The notes under the pieces: generated by a model
What the model was told of the DNA's origin: nothing
Database searches by the model: none
What the model saw: only the letters and a program-made list of their open reading frames with translations
Assembly (NCBI RefSeq): GCF_004114425.1
Contig: NZ_RDQF01000033.1
Location: 1 to 64,000, forward strand
DNA from: Bradyrhizobium vignae
GTDB taxonomy: Bacteria; Pseudomonadota; Alphaproteobacteria; Rhizobiales; Xanthobacteraceae
Length of the DNA: 64,000 nucleotides
Reading direction: 5' to 3'
Translations under genes and position numbers: made by a program
In this document: piece after piece, positions 1 to 8,004 of the stretch
How the letters are laid out: each line of letters opens with the position of its first letter
How positions within the stretch are numbered: the stretch's first letter is position 1

Positions 1-612
1 CATCGATCGTGAAGTCGCCGTAGCTGCCGTGGACATTGCTCTGCGCCACGACGTGGGCTTCGCCGGTGTCGGGGTCGGTGATGGTGAGCTGGCCGGAGGT
101 GTTGAGGGCGGCGGCTGCATTGCCCTCCGTGGCGGACTTCGAGTCCGATGAGACCGTCGCGGCATCGTTCGTGCCGGTGATGGTCACCGTGACGGTGCCG
201 GTGGCGGTGCCGTCCTGGCTCACCACCGTGAACTGGTCCTGGACCTGCTGGCCGGCGGTGAGCTCGTTGTGGGCGCCATTGCCGGCGTAGCTCCAGGCCC
301 CGTTGGCATCGATCGTGAAGTCGCCATAGGTGCCATGGACGTTGGTCTGCGCCACGACATGGGCCTGACCGGTATCCGGATCGGTGATGGTCAGCTGGCC
401 GGAAGTGTTCAGCGCGGCGGCAGTATTGCCTTCGGTGACGGACTTCGAGTCCGACGAGACCGTGGCCGCATCGTTGGTGCCGGTGATCGTGACTGTGACC
501 GTCTGGGTAGCTGTCGAGCCGTGGCCGTCATTGATCGTCACCACGAAGCTCTCGGTGACGGTCTGGCCCGCAGCGAGGTATTGGGCAGCCGCGTTGTTCA
601 AATTGTAGTGCC
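1..612. repeat. Tandem 306-bp VCBS-encoding repeats
   Basis: The block starting at 1 and the block starting at 307 share long identical stretches (both begin catcgatcgtgaagtcgcc). The period of 306 bases is exactly 102 codons, so unit number can change without breaking the frame. The first copy is cut by the window edge. Confidence 0.8.
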
Positions 613-1315
613 ACTGCACCGAGCCGTTCGCGGCATTGGCCGCCTCATTGACCGGATCGAGCGAAAACGTGCCAAGCGAGGTCGTATTCGCGGGCGACGC
701 TACAAACGTCGCTGTGTGGGTATCACTCAGATCCACATCGGTGAAGCCGATGCTGCCTGCGGTATTCAGGGAATCCGACGGGTCCGGTTTCGACGGCGCG
801 TCTTCCACCACCGAGCCGCTCTGCGGGCTGGAGGTCATATAGACCGCGTCGTTCACGCCATTGAACTGGAGCGTCACCGTCGCCCAGCTCAGCGTGCCGT
901 TGCCCATCTGAATGGCGTAGGTGAATGTATCGGTCAGCGTTTGTCCGGCCGCCAGCGCTTGAAGCTGAGCGTTGATATCGCCCTTGTCGTAATGAACGGT
1001 GCCGTCCGACTCGATCCAGATGCGCGCACCGAGCGCGCTGCGGTCACCGGTTCCGGCCATGCCGGCCGCGTCGCTGCTGTACGCCACATCCTTGACCAGC
1101 AAATCCGCAGGGGCGTAGCTCTTGGTGGACGCGGAGGCGCTCGTTCCGTCGTCCAGCGAGAACAGCGTCTTGGCCGCGCCGCCAAGATCGTTTGCCAGCA
1201 CGTTCAAGATGAGAATGTTGCTGGCGTCTTCCGTAAACGAGAAAACGTCGGCGTTGGCCTGCGGAGTATTTCCAAACGAAACCGTGCTGCCGCCGCCCGT
1301 GGTCTGCGTCGCCAT
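1..1315 (-). CDS. VCBS-repeat surface protein / adhesin, N-terminal part (runs off left edge)
   Basis: The complementary strand is open from an ATG at 1315 to the window edge, about 438 codons with no stop. A strong GGAGG lies about 10 bases upstream of the ATG. The first 60 residues are Gly/Ser/Thr-rich without a signal peptide. After them come Ig-like bacterial repeats of about 102 residues with the recurring text VTITGTNDAATVSSDSKS and QLTITDPDTG, which is the VCBS family found in large RTX-type adhesins usually exported by type I secretion. The last two visible repeats are very similar at DNA level, with a 306-base period (position 1 onward matches 307 onward). The C-terminus, where export and calcium-binding signals would be expected, is outside the window. 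A role in attachment fits the neighbouring Tad pilus and polysaccharide genes but is inferred. Confidence 0.85.
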   Translation of the reverse strand, partial: MATQTTGGGSTVSFGNTPQANADVFSFTEDASNILILNVLANDLGGAAKTLFSLDDGTSASASTKSYAPADLLVKDVAYSSDAAGMAGTGDRSALGARIWIESDGTVHYDKGDINAQLQALAAGQTLTDTFTYAIQMGNGTLSWATVTLQFNGVNDAVYMTSSPQSGSVVEDAPSKPDPSDSLNTAGSIGFTDVDLSDTHTATFVASPANTTSLGTFSLDPVNEAANAANGSVQWHYNLNNAAAQYLAAGQTVTESFVVTINDGHGSTATQTVTVTITGTNDAATVSSDSKSVTEGNTAAALNTSGQLTITDPDTGQAHVVAQTNVHGTYGDFTIDANGAWSYAGNGAHNELTAGQQVQDQFTVVSQDGTATGTVTVTITGTNDAATVSSDSKSATEGNAAAALNTSGQLTITDPDTGEAHVVAQSNVHGSYGDFTID

Positions 1316-2340
1316 AGCTAAATCCTCCGGATGATACGCCGTCCGCGTTCACGGACCTGGAATTGCACAATTGCGCGGTGATAGTCGGCCGATGCCTTGC
1401 CTACACCGTTGAAGAAAAATGCTCTGCTGCCGAGCAAGACTGTCGTCATGCTGAGGGCTGAGAAAATCTGCAAAGAATGCATGCGACGAACTCAAGCTTG
1501 TCTGGAGCTGGCGTCGCTCCGAGCTCGCAATAGGAGATCGCGGCCTGACAGGAACGAGAGATTGTCCTTGGGCGCCGGACCGTGCGCGACGGGATCGTTC
1601 GCGAACGGCACCCTGCGCGCGTCGAAGGATCACACGCTGACAGAAAAGAACGTGGAATCGCCTGAAGATCGGCTTCAATTTGAGCCCGGCCGAAGATGGT
1701 CTCGGACTCCCACACAAAACGCACGCGTCTCAATCTCATTCGCGGGCCCTCGTCTGCCAATGCAGAGCAGAGAGTGTCGCCGCCACATCAATTCACGCAA
1801 CCGCGAGCGTTCGCTCGGACGAATGACATGTCCGCTCGTTAGCGCCGATCTGGCCCACCTGCTGCCAAGTTACGCGAAAAGATTTAGAGCTGTATTCCCC
1901 CTGCCCATTCGTGTGCGGTCCTCGTCCGCCCACGTTGACAATATTGATCTGCAGCATTCTTCATTGATCTGCAGCATTCTTCAGCTCCCGAGTGCCGTCC
2001 GTGATCAGGAGCGATCACGATCGTTTGGCTCGGGATTTAATTAAACCTAGATTAAAATAATGCGACGGTCCATTTATTTATTCATCCCCTGCATTTAATG
2101 ATTAATGCATGAGAATCAGCAGCAAAGAGACGCTTGCGTCGCTTCCGGCAGGAAACACCGGATTCATACGGGCGTTATCCGACGTCGCGGTCGCTGCTCG
2201 GACCAACGCCGGCACAGGATCTTGCGAGGTCGTGCAAGCCGACGACATCGCGCTTAAATGATAAACTCGAGCTTGATTGATAATGGTGCTGACCTCGGCA
2301 TATAATCAAAAAATATGCTTGGGGAAAATGGGAGGTTGGA
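1316..2340. other. Long intergenic region
   Basis: About 1 kb between the adhesin start and the first small rightward gene. Open frames here are either antisense-like or lack ribosome sites. It holds a perfect 20-bp tandem duplication at 1943-1982 and an AT-rich island at about 2037-2110 (TTAATTAA, TTTATTTATTC) that could be a promoter or nucleoid-protein target. A 50-codon frame at 2109-2261 has protein-like composition but no ribosome site, and is not called as a gene. Confidence 0.6.
1943..1982. repeat. Perfect 20-bp tandem duplication
   Basis: attgatctgcagcattcttc occurs twice with no spacer (1943-1962 and 1963-1982). It is too short for a CRISPR array and has no relation to a gene. Confidence 0.9.
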
Positions 2341-2478
2341 ATGGAAGCTGCCCGCCGCTTTCGCGCCATGGCGCTACTTTGCCGACAGACCGCCGCGCGC
2401 CAACCCGAGAGAAGCTGGAAACTGCTCGCCGAGGCAGAGTACTGGGAGCATCTGGCGGCTGCGGCCTTGACTCAGTGA
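2341..2478 (+). CDS. Small conserved-type hypothetical protein (45 aa)
   Basis: A 45-codon gene starting at ATG 2341 with a clear GGAGG about 6 bases upstream. The product starts MEAARRFRAMALLCRQTAA and continues through SWKLLAEAEYWEHLAAA. This resembles a family of very short proteins that I associate with Bradyrhizobium genomes, recognisable by an ALLCRQ-A...SWKLLAEAE-WEHLA pattern; their function is unknown. The helix-forming composition and the strong ribosome site support it. No partner gene is apparent. Confidence 0.7.
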   Translation: MEAARRFRAMALLCRQTAARQPERSWKLLAEAEYWEHLAAAALTQ

Positions 2479-2551
2479 GCTTGGAGTGAGCGATTTTTCG
2501 TTGCTTGCCCTTTCATCGCCTTCTTAGTTCAAGTCATAGTTCGAGGCGGTC

Positions 2552-2728
2552 ATGTCCAGTCCGCGTCAGGTTTACAGCTGTGCCGTTCTGAGTGAACGTC
2601 GCCAAGCGCTTGTGGTGGAGCTTAGAGAAGTGGAGAAGCTTCGAACCAAGCTCCGGCGTGTAGAAGCGAGAACAATCGGCAGAAGACGGTGTGTCAAAGC
2701 GGGCAACAGAACAAGCGCCGTGTACTAA
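2552..2728 (+). CDS. Possible small basic coiled-coil protein (58 aa)
   Basis: ATG at 2552 with a modest GAGG about 9 bases upstream; stop at 2726-2728. The product has a heptad-like, strongly charged centre (VVELREVEKLRTKLRRVEART) followed by a basic tail. Its last 4 bases overlap the end of the convergent small gene at 2725-2958. I recognise no family. It could be a chance frame, although composition and start context slightly favour a real gene. Confidence 0.35.
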   Translation: MSSPRQVYSCAVLSERRQALVVELREVEKLRTKLRRVEARTIGRRRCVKAGNRTSAVY

Positions 2729-2958
2729 CTCGGCGGCGAGACCGGCCTTTTATTCAGGACAGAACGGCCGCACCGATTTCCGTTCGACGCGGCACTTTGA
2801 AAAACCGCAACGAGCCGGTCACCCTCCCAAAGCTCCACGTCGTGCTCGCCAGACATTTGCCCGGCTCGATGCCGTGCTGCCTGCTCGTCGATGCAGTCGA
2901 GCTTTGCGGCGCAGATCACTCGGCGGCTGCTGTCCACCACGAACACTTTGTACCGCAT
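2725..2958 (-). CDS. Small hypothetical protein with ELWEGDRLV motif (77 aa)
   Basis: Starts at ATG 2958 on the complementary strand. The sequence begins MRYKVFVVDSSRRVICAAK and carries DVELWEGDRLVAVF near residues 40-53. I associate this short beta-rich pattern (KVFVVD...LDCIDE-A...ELWEG) with small rhizobial hypothetical proteins of unknown role. The tail beyond residue 55 is basic and unstructured. The ribosome site is weak, so the start is less certain than the gene. Confidence 0.6.
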   Translation of the reverse strand: MRYKVFVVDSSRRVICAAKLDCIDEQAARHRAGQMSGEHDVELWEGDRLVAVFQSAASNGNRCGRSVLNKRPVSPPS

Positions 2959-3131
2959 GATGGTAGTCCGATCCCAAGAAAGGGGACCGTCATCGTAATC
3001 GAATGTCCGTCCAAGTCAGGGAGAAACTCTGTGGCGGTGCGCGGAACCTTTGTACGTGTGGCAATTCAGCTATAGCCCGCGTGAACTCATCGACTTCGCG
3101 GTGAGCGTCAGGGTCAGCAGTGTGGCACGCT

Positions 3132-3854
3132 TCAGTGGCGCAATCTCACCGCCTGTCGAAGCGTGCGACTCGCGCTTAAGAGCGAGAAGCCCCCGAGCGT
3201 CATCAGCAGCACACCGAGCCAAGTTACCGTCCGGCTGCGCGCCTCGTCGGGCGCCTCTTCATCGCGCGCGCCCATCGGCATAGCTGGAGATAAGTCGGCT
3301 CGCGCGGCAGCGGAAAGCTTCTCCACGTCAACTTGGGGCGGCGTGGAACGCTTGGGCGTGAGTTGGTCGCTGGAAGGATCCGAGATGGGTGCCGCCGGCA
3401 TCAGGATCGGCGTGCCCGCATCAACGACAGAAGCAGCATCAGCCACCCTCACCTCGCGTGCCGGCGGAGTCGGCTGAGCCTCGCCGGCCGTCGCGGAGCT
3501 TAGTACCTCGGCGCGCGCATCGCTCACCGGGCTCCGCCGTTGCCGCGCGGCCACCTTCTCGTCGGGCCTGACGGTGCGGTTCGCGATGCGACTATGAACC
3601 GGTTTTCGCAGCGTCGCGACGCCCTCGGCCAAGAACCAGCATTTGCGGCGGCCGTCCCGCCGATAGACCCAACGCTGGCCGGCGCCGGGCGGGTTGCCGG
3701 GCTTTGCCAAGCATTCCGGCTGCGCCGAAGACGTTGCAGCGGGCTCGCGAGCAGGATCGAACAAGTCTGTGAATGGATTGGAGAGCGCAGGTGTCGCGGC
3801 AAGACCTCCAAGAAGAACCAAACTGGCGAAATAACATCGCAAATGACCGGACAT
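3132..3854 (-). CDS. Exported proline/alanine-rich protein with C-terminal membrane anchor (240 aa)
   Basis: ATG at 3854 is preceded by GGGAG at good spacing. Residues 1-26 form a signal peptide (CYFASLVLLGGLAATPALS). Around residues 48-78 lies a conserved-looking segment with GQRWVYRRDGRRKCWFLAEG, a Cys/Trp pattern I associate with bradyrhizobial exported proteins. Residues 95-200 are Pro/Ala/Ser-rich and probably disordered, and residues 208-228 are one hydrophobic helix (VTWLGVLLMTLGGFSLL). It is probably an inner-membrane protein with a large periplasmic region. The function is unknown. Confidence 0.7.
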   Translation of the reverse strand: MSGHLRCYFASLVLLGGLAATPALSNPFTDLFDPAREPAATSSAQPECLAKPGNPPGAGQRWVYRRDGRRKCWFLAEGVATLRKPVHSRIANRTVRPDEKVAARQRRSPVSDARAEVLSSATAGEAQPTPPAREVRVADAASVVDAGTPILMPAAPISDPSSDQLTPKRSTPPQVDVEKLSAAARADLSPAMPMGARDEEAPDEARSRTVTWLGVLLMTLGGFSLLSASRTLRQAVRLRH

Positions 3855-4266
3855 CGGAAACTCCCGGTGATACGCCCACCCGGCACGAGCCTTCGCAGCG
3901 ATATGGGCTCCGATACGACTTAAATCTGGCAGCGCAATGAATTAATTGTGTTGCAGGCCGGCCGAATTAATAAGCCCGCCCAGCACTCCCGGGTTGCAGC
4001 ACGGGGCTACGAGCCCAATTAAAGGGTCAAAGCGCAGCTGGCGGGCCGCAAGTTTCTGGATGTCATGATCCCGATCGCGGCCTCAACGCGTTACCCCTCA
4101 CGGTAAATTAAATGCTCCGCCATGATGTTACCGCCGTCGGCCCCGCTCTCTGCAATCTCCCGAATTTAAATGTGGATTATGCGGCTTGGATCTAACTGAT
4201 GGCTTGTCTGCGCCGTCATTCCCGATTTGTCTGCCTGCGCCTTCTCTCAGGAATTCGGATCAAGCC
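3855..4266. other. Intergenic region upstream of the H-NS-like gene
   Basis: About 410 bases between divergent genes, with AT-rich patches around 3935-3970 and 4105-4170. I see no convincing small gene or terminator. It presumably carries both promoters. Confidence 0.5.
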
Positions 4267-4605
4267 ATGAATACCGCGCATTTCAATTCGCTCTCTCTCG
4301 AGGAGCTGTGCATACTTCACCAACAGGTGGCCGCCAGCCTCGTTCAAAGAATTTTGGTGCGGCACGCACGGCTGGAGGAACGGCTCCAGAAGATTGGACG
4401 GGCCGACGAGGCCACACGGTTTGATCGCAAGCGCCGTCCCTATCCGCCGGTGCGTCCCAAATATCGCAATCCGAAGAACCCGGCGCAGACATGGTCGGGC
4501 CGCGGCAGGCTGCCCCGCTGGCTGCGGCCGCAACTGCGAGGGGGGCGCAGGCTGGACGATTTCCTAATCGACCAGGCTTTGGTCCAAAAGCGGCAGCCCA
4601 ATTGA
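4267..4605 (+). CDS. H-NS histone-like family DNA-binding protein (112 aa)
   Basis: ATG at 4267. The N-terminal half (LSLEELCILHQQVAASLVQRI) is a predicted oligomerising helix. Residues 58-95 contain the H-NS C-terminal DNA-binding signature: PKYRNPKNPAQTWSGRGRLP with RWL following. Proteins of this family (H-NS, and HvrA-type in alphaproteobacteria) bind AT-rich DNA and silence or tune promoters, often of surface or acquired genes. It lies directly upstream of the Tad pilus genes, whose leader is AT-rich, so local control is plausible but unproven. An upstream in-frame start at 4186 is less likely. Confidence 0.85.
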   Translation: MNTAHFNSLSLEELCILHQQVAASLVQRILVRHARLEERLQKIGRADEATRFDRKRRPYPPVRPKYRNPKNPAQTWSGRGRLPRWLRPQLRGGRRLDDFLIDQALVQKRQPN

Positions 4606-5014
4606 GCGCCGCAGTCGCGATCGCGCCGGGAACAAGGCCAGAATTGATCGCCGGCGGCCTCTTACATTTTGGGGCGGGCGTTCTTGAATTTGGATGTGAA
4701 TAAAATAAAGGCGCGTCATTTAATGTGGTCGAAACGGAGAGGGCTCGCGTGATCTGCGGCTGCTGTCCGTATTATTCCGGTGAATCTCAATGATTAATGG
4801 TTAATCCGCGTAAGCAACTGTAACAAAACGAATTTATGGATCACCTGTCAGATTCGCCTGGTGAGGGACTCGAAAATTTAAAATCAGCAACATATTAATT
4901 ATTGACTAAATATAATATTTAATGAAGAGTTTTCGAGTGGCGGCGTTGTCGTTCGCAGCCGCTGAAATTTGCCAAGGGTGTCCTGCAATCCATCTTCAAA
5001 GAAAGGCTTTCCCT
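4606..5014. other. AT-rich leader region upstream of the pilin gene
   Basis: About 400 bases without a gene. The last 120 bases are strikingly AT-rich for this genome (for example ATTAATTATTGACTAAATA at 4893-4911). TTGACT at 4902 and TATAAT at 4911 are only 3 bases apart, so they do not form a normal sigma-70 promoter. The region suits binding by the adjacent H-NS-like protein and probably holds the promoter of the Tad operon. Confidence 0.5.
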
Positions 5015-5230
5015 ATGCTGCACTATTATATCAAGACCACCGAAGCCATGAAGCGTCTGCGCGCCGACCAGGAGGGCGTGGTTTCGTTCGAGTACATTAT
5101 CGTCGCGGTTTGCATCGTTGGCGCAGTCGGCGCTGTGTTCGGCGGTGGAGCTGGCGGTCAGATCGGCTTGGCGCTGCAGAACGGGATCGGCCAGATCACC
5201 GCCACTTTCGCTAATGCGATCGCTGGTTGA
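5015..5230 (+). CDS. pilA: Flp/Fap-type pilin precursor
   Basis: 71 residues from ATG 5015, with GAAAGG about 8 bases upstream. A short basic leader ends ...RADQEG and is followed by VVSFEYIIVAVCIVGAVG. Prepilin peptidase would cut after G21, leaving Glu at position +5 and Tyr at +6, the Glu-Tyr pair typical of Flp pilins. One hydrophobic helix is followed by a short Gly/Ala-rich tail. It is the structural subunit of the Tad pilus used for adhesion. It is followed by a hairpin and then cpaA. An upstream in-frame start at 4922 would place the leader in non-coding-like sequence and is rejected. Confidence 0.93.
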   Translation: MLHYYIKTTEAMKRLRADQEGVVSFEYIIVAVCIVGAVGAVFGGGAGGQIGLALQNGIGQITATFANAIAG

Positions 5231-5249
5231 TACGGCCATTTGAACCCGG

Positions 5250-5278
5250 AAGGGGGGCAACCCAGTGCGCCCCCCTTT
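5250..5278 (+). terminator. Hairpin between pilin and cpaA (probable partial terminator)
   Basis: AAGGGGGGC at 5250-5258 pairs with GCCCCCCTT at 5269-5277, with a 10-base loop and a short T run. It lies 20 bases after the pilin stop codon. Partial termination here would give more pilin mRNA than assembly-gene mRNA. Confidence 0.65.
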
Positions 5279-5331
5279 GCTCGAACTCCCCCTATCTCGT
5301 GCGCGTTCCACTTTTCTGAGGCGTGCATTTC

Positions 5332-5838
5332 ATGAGTTGGATTGCTCCCACAGCCTCGTTTCTTGAAATCGTATTGTTGCTCTACGTCGCAACGATCGAC
5401 GTCGCGACGCGGCTGATCCGAAACGAAATGTGTCTGGCCCTGGCGGCCCTCGGGATCGCCAGTCAATTGGCCAATCCAATGCAAGTTGCCGAGTCGCTGA
5501 TATCGGCCGCGATCCTCTTTCTGCTATTGTTCGTCCTATACGCGCGCGGAGGGATTGGCGGCGGCGATGTCAAATTGCTGACTGCGTTGGCGATCGGATT
5601 TCCCCTGACCGGCCAGATTCAGCTCGTGACCATAACTGCGCTGGCCGGCGGCGTTCTTGCCATGGTGCATCTGATGATGCGCCACCTCCCTCATCCGAAA
5701 CTGGCACCCACCAGATCGTCACTCCCACGCCGGGTTTACGCGATCGAACGTTGGCGCCATTTGCGACACGCCCCGCTGCCCTACGGAGTTGCAATAGCGT
5801 GCGGCGGCATCTGGACGATTTTGAGCAAAGGATTGTGA
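5332..5838 (+). CDS. cpaA: Prepilin peptidase CpaA/TadV (A24 family)
   Basis: Inner-membrane aspartic protease that trims Flp prepilin and pseudopilins. Starting at ATG 5332 (GAGG 10 bases upstream, preferred over the GTG at 5323) gives 168 residues. The two catalytic aspartates are visible: D23 in the first helix (YVATIDVATR) and D79 in GGGDVKLL. There are several membrane helices. The short length without an N-methyltransferase domain is normal for CpaA/TadV. The stop codon is followed after one base by cpaB. Confidence 0.92.
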   Translation: MSWIAPTASFLEIVLLLYVATIDVATRLIRNEMCLALAALGIASQLANPMQVAESLISAAILFLLLFVLYARGGIGGGDVKLLTALAIGFPLTGQIQLVTITALAGGVLAMVHLMMRHLPHPKLAPTRSSLPRRVYAIERWRHLRHAPLPYGVAIACGGIWTILSKGL

Positions 5839-5839
5839 G

Positions 5840-6799
5840 ATGTCATCTGCGTTGCGTCTGTCGATCATCATGGTGCTTCTGCTCGCAACCACGGCGTTCG
5901 CGCTCGTCGCCTATAACATGAATCTGCCGAAGGCGCCCGCTCCGGCCCCGGCGCAAGTCACGGAGACGGCTCCGGCACCGGCGCCTACCGGCGGATACTT
6001 CGTCGCGGCGCGTTCCTTGCCGAAGGGGACTTTGGCCCGCGAAGAAGATTTCACCGTGCGTTCGGTGCCACCGGAGCGCATTCCCCAGGGCGCGATTCTT
6101 GAAACACCGGAGTCCAAGGCCGGACTTCCCGGTTCTCTGATCCGCAGGTTCGTTGAAGCAGGTAGTCCCGTGACGTTGCAGGACATCCTGCGTCCGCGGG
6201 ATCGAGGCTTCCTGGCCAGCGTCCTGGCACCGGACAGCCGTGCCATCAGCATCAAGGTTGACGAGGAGGCGGGTGTCTCCGGCCTGATCAGGCCGGGTGA
6301 TCACGTGGACGTCGTGTTGACCCAGGTGTTCGAGAAGGCCGACACCGCACGTCGAGCCCTGAGCGAGACCGTTCTGCGCAACGTTCGGGTCATCGCGATC
6401 GACCAGGAGATCGTGCAGGGTGCACGACCGATTGGCGGAATGGCAGGCAAGCAAACGCAAACCGTGTCCCTGGAGCTTGCACAGGAGCAGGTCAAGAAAG
6501 TCACCGTGGCAAAGCAGCTCGGAACACTGTCTCTGGCCGTGCGTGCAGCAGTCGATCAATGGGACAAGGCCGACACTGGCGCGATGTCCAGCTGTGATGT
6601 GTCCCCGGAACTGGCTCGCCAGTACGCAATCGCACGTCAGAGAACGGCAGTCGTCATTCATTCGGGCGGCGAAGCCAAGCAATACACGGTCAGGAAGCAG
6701 GACGAGGACGCTCTCGTCAGCTGCGAGGGGACCCCGGAAGTCGTGCACCAGACCGCAACGGCCGAAAGTTATGACAACAGGTTTTCGGAGAAACGTTGA
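5840..6799 (+). CDS. cpaB: Flp pilus assembly protein CpaB/RcpC
   Basis: 319 residues. An N-terminal membrane helix (residues 7-25) is followed by a Pro/Ala linker (APAPAPAQVTETAPAPAP), then an SAF-type domain from about residue 50 (YFVAARSLPKGTLAREEDF) and the conserved AISIKVDEEAGVSGLIRPGD segment. CpaB is a periplasmic component working with the CpaC secretin. Its stop overlaps the next start by one base. Confidence 0.92.
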   Translation: MSSALRLSIIMVLLLATTAFALVAYNMNLPKAPAPAPAQVTETAPAPAPTGGYFVAARSLPKGTLAREEDFTVRSVPPERIPQGAILETPESKAGLPGSLIRRFVEAGSPVTLQDILRPRDRGFLASVLAPDSRAISIKVDEEAGVSGLIRPGDHVDVVLTQVFEKADTARRALSETVLRNVRVIAIDQEIVQGARPIGGMAGKQTQTVSLELAQEQVKKVTVAKQLGTLSLAVRAAVDQWDKADTGAMSSCDVSPELARQYAIARQRTAVVIHSGGEAKQYTVRKQDEDALVSCEGTPEVVHQTATAESYDNRFSEKR

Positions 6800-8004
6800 T
6801 GAACATTGCCCTAGCCGTTCCGCCCGAAGAATCGACATCGATCGTCACGCGTAACCGCATCGTTTGTTTCGTAAACGACGAGATTAGCGCCGCGGCCTTG
6901 CGCAAGGGCCTCGAAGGCGCCAACCTCTCGATCAGGCGCGGCACGATCCGCAATGCGATACGGATGCTGGAATCCGACACAGACCTGTTCGCGCTGGTAA
7001 CAGACATCAGCGGCATCGATGATCCCTTCACTGAACTGGAAAGGCTGGCCGGCGTCTGTCCGCCCGACGTCCGCGTAGCTGTGATTGGCGAGAACAGGGA
7101 GATCACCTTCTACCGTGAGCTTCTGGAGCTCGGCCTGGCCGAGTATCTGCCGCGGCCGCTCACGCGCGATTTGGTGCTGGACCAGTTGCGCCCCAAGCTG
7201 CTGGGCGACGTTGCCGCCAATCAGATCGATCGTGGCGGTCACGTGGTTTCGATCTGTGGGGCGCAGGGCGGGGCCGGCGCCACGAGCATCGCGATCAATC
7301 TGGCACTGCAACTCGCCGAAACCACCAAGGCCAAAGTGGCGCTGCTGGACCTTCACCTGCAGGGCGGCGAAGCCGCCGTGATGCTGGGTGTCCGTCCCGG
7401 GCCGGGGCTGCGCATCGCCCTGGAGAACCCGATGAGGGCGGACACGCTGTTCCTCGAGCGGGCGGCAATCGAAGTCAACGAGCGGGTCTGTCTGGTCTCG
7501 GCCGACGAGGATCTCGATGCGCAGCTCGAAATCACGGAAGCCGGCGTACGACACGTGCTGGGTCTGCTCCGTCAACGATTCAACTACATCGTCGTCGATG
7601 TGCCCGTCCCGTTTCCCCCGTCGATCTATCCGGTAATCAAGCTTTCCCGTCACGTGATGGTGCTGCTCGAAGCCGAGGTGACCGGACTTCGCAATGCCCA
7701 CGCACTGCGCACTGCCGTCGTCAACATCGCCGGCAAAGATCGGGTCTTTACCTTGCTCAACCGCGCCGGTCGTCCCGGTGGACTCCCGAGGGAGGCAGTT
7801 GTCAAGGCGATGGGCGCAGAGCCGGACATCGTCGTTCCCGATCTCGGCAAGGGGATGACCGAAGCGCTCAATCTCGGAATTCCCGCTCTGAAGCACGTCA
7901 GGAAATTGCGACGTCACCTGGCACCGATTGTACGGGAGATCAGCGGTGTCGGCGCCGAGCGGAAGAGCTGGTGGAGGAGGGTGCTCACAGCACATCTGCG
8001 ATGA
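6799..8004 (+). CDS. cpaE: Pilus assembly ATPase CpaE/TadZ
   Basis: 401 residues from ATG 6799, which overlaps the cpaB stop as TGATG. Residues 1-140 form a receiver-like domain without obvious phosphorylation residues, as usual for TadZ. From about residue 150 comes a MinD/ParA-type ATPase domain with a glycine-rich loop GAQGGAGATSIAINLA and the VVDVPVPFPPS segment in the Walker B region. The loop ends in Thr-Ser rather than Lys-Thr, a deviation often seen in this family. CpaE localises the Tad machinery at the pole or membrane. Confidence 0.9.
   Translation: MNIALAVPPEESTSIVTRNRIVCFVNDEISAAALRKGLEGANLSIRRGTIRNAIRMLESDTDLFALVTDISGIDDPFTELERLAGVCPPDVRVAVIGENREITFYRELLELGLAEYLPRPLTRDLVLDQLRPKLLGDVAANQIDRGGHVVSICGAQGGAGATSIAINLALQLAETTKAKVALLDLHLQGGEAAVMLGVRPGPGLRIALENPMRADTLFLERAAIEVNERVCLVSADEDLDAQLEITEAGVRHVLGLLRQRFNYIVVDVPVPFPPSIYPVIKLSRHVMVLLEAEVTGLRNAHALRTAVVNIAGKDRVFTLLNRAGRPGGLPREAVVKAMGAEPDIVVPDLGKGMTEALNLGIPALKHVRKLRRHLAPIVREISGVGAERKSWWRRVLTAHLR

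Noticed and set aside
269..1321. A rightward 350-codon frame
   Set aside because: It lies antisense to the VCBS adhesin, whose frame has a strong ribosome site and recognisable repeats.
1397..2044. A rightward 215-codon frame in the long intergenic region
   Set aside because: Low-complexity Arg/Ser-rich composition, no ribosome site and no recognisable motif.
2109..2261. A 50-codon frame beginning MRISSKETLASLPAG
   Set aside because: The composition is protein-like but there is no ribosome site, and the upstream DNA is AT-rich non-coding sequence. It is left as a possibility only.
4902..4916. TTGACT and TATAAT as a sigma-70 promoter for the pilin gene
   Set aside because: Only three bases separate the hexamers; about 17 are needed.
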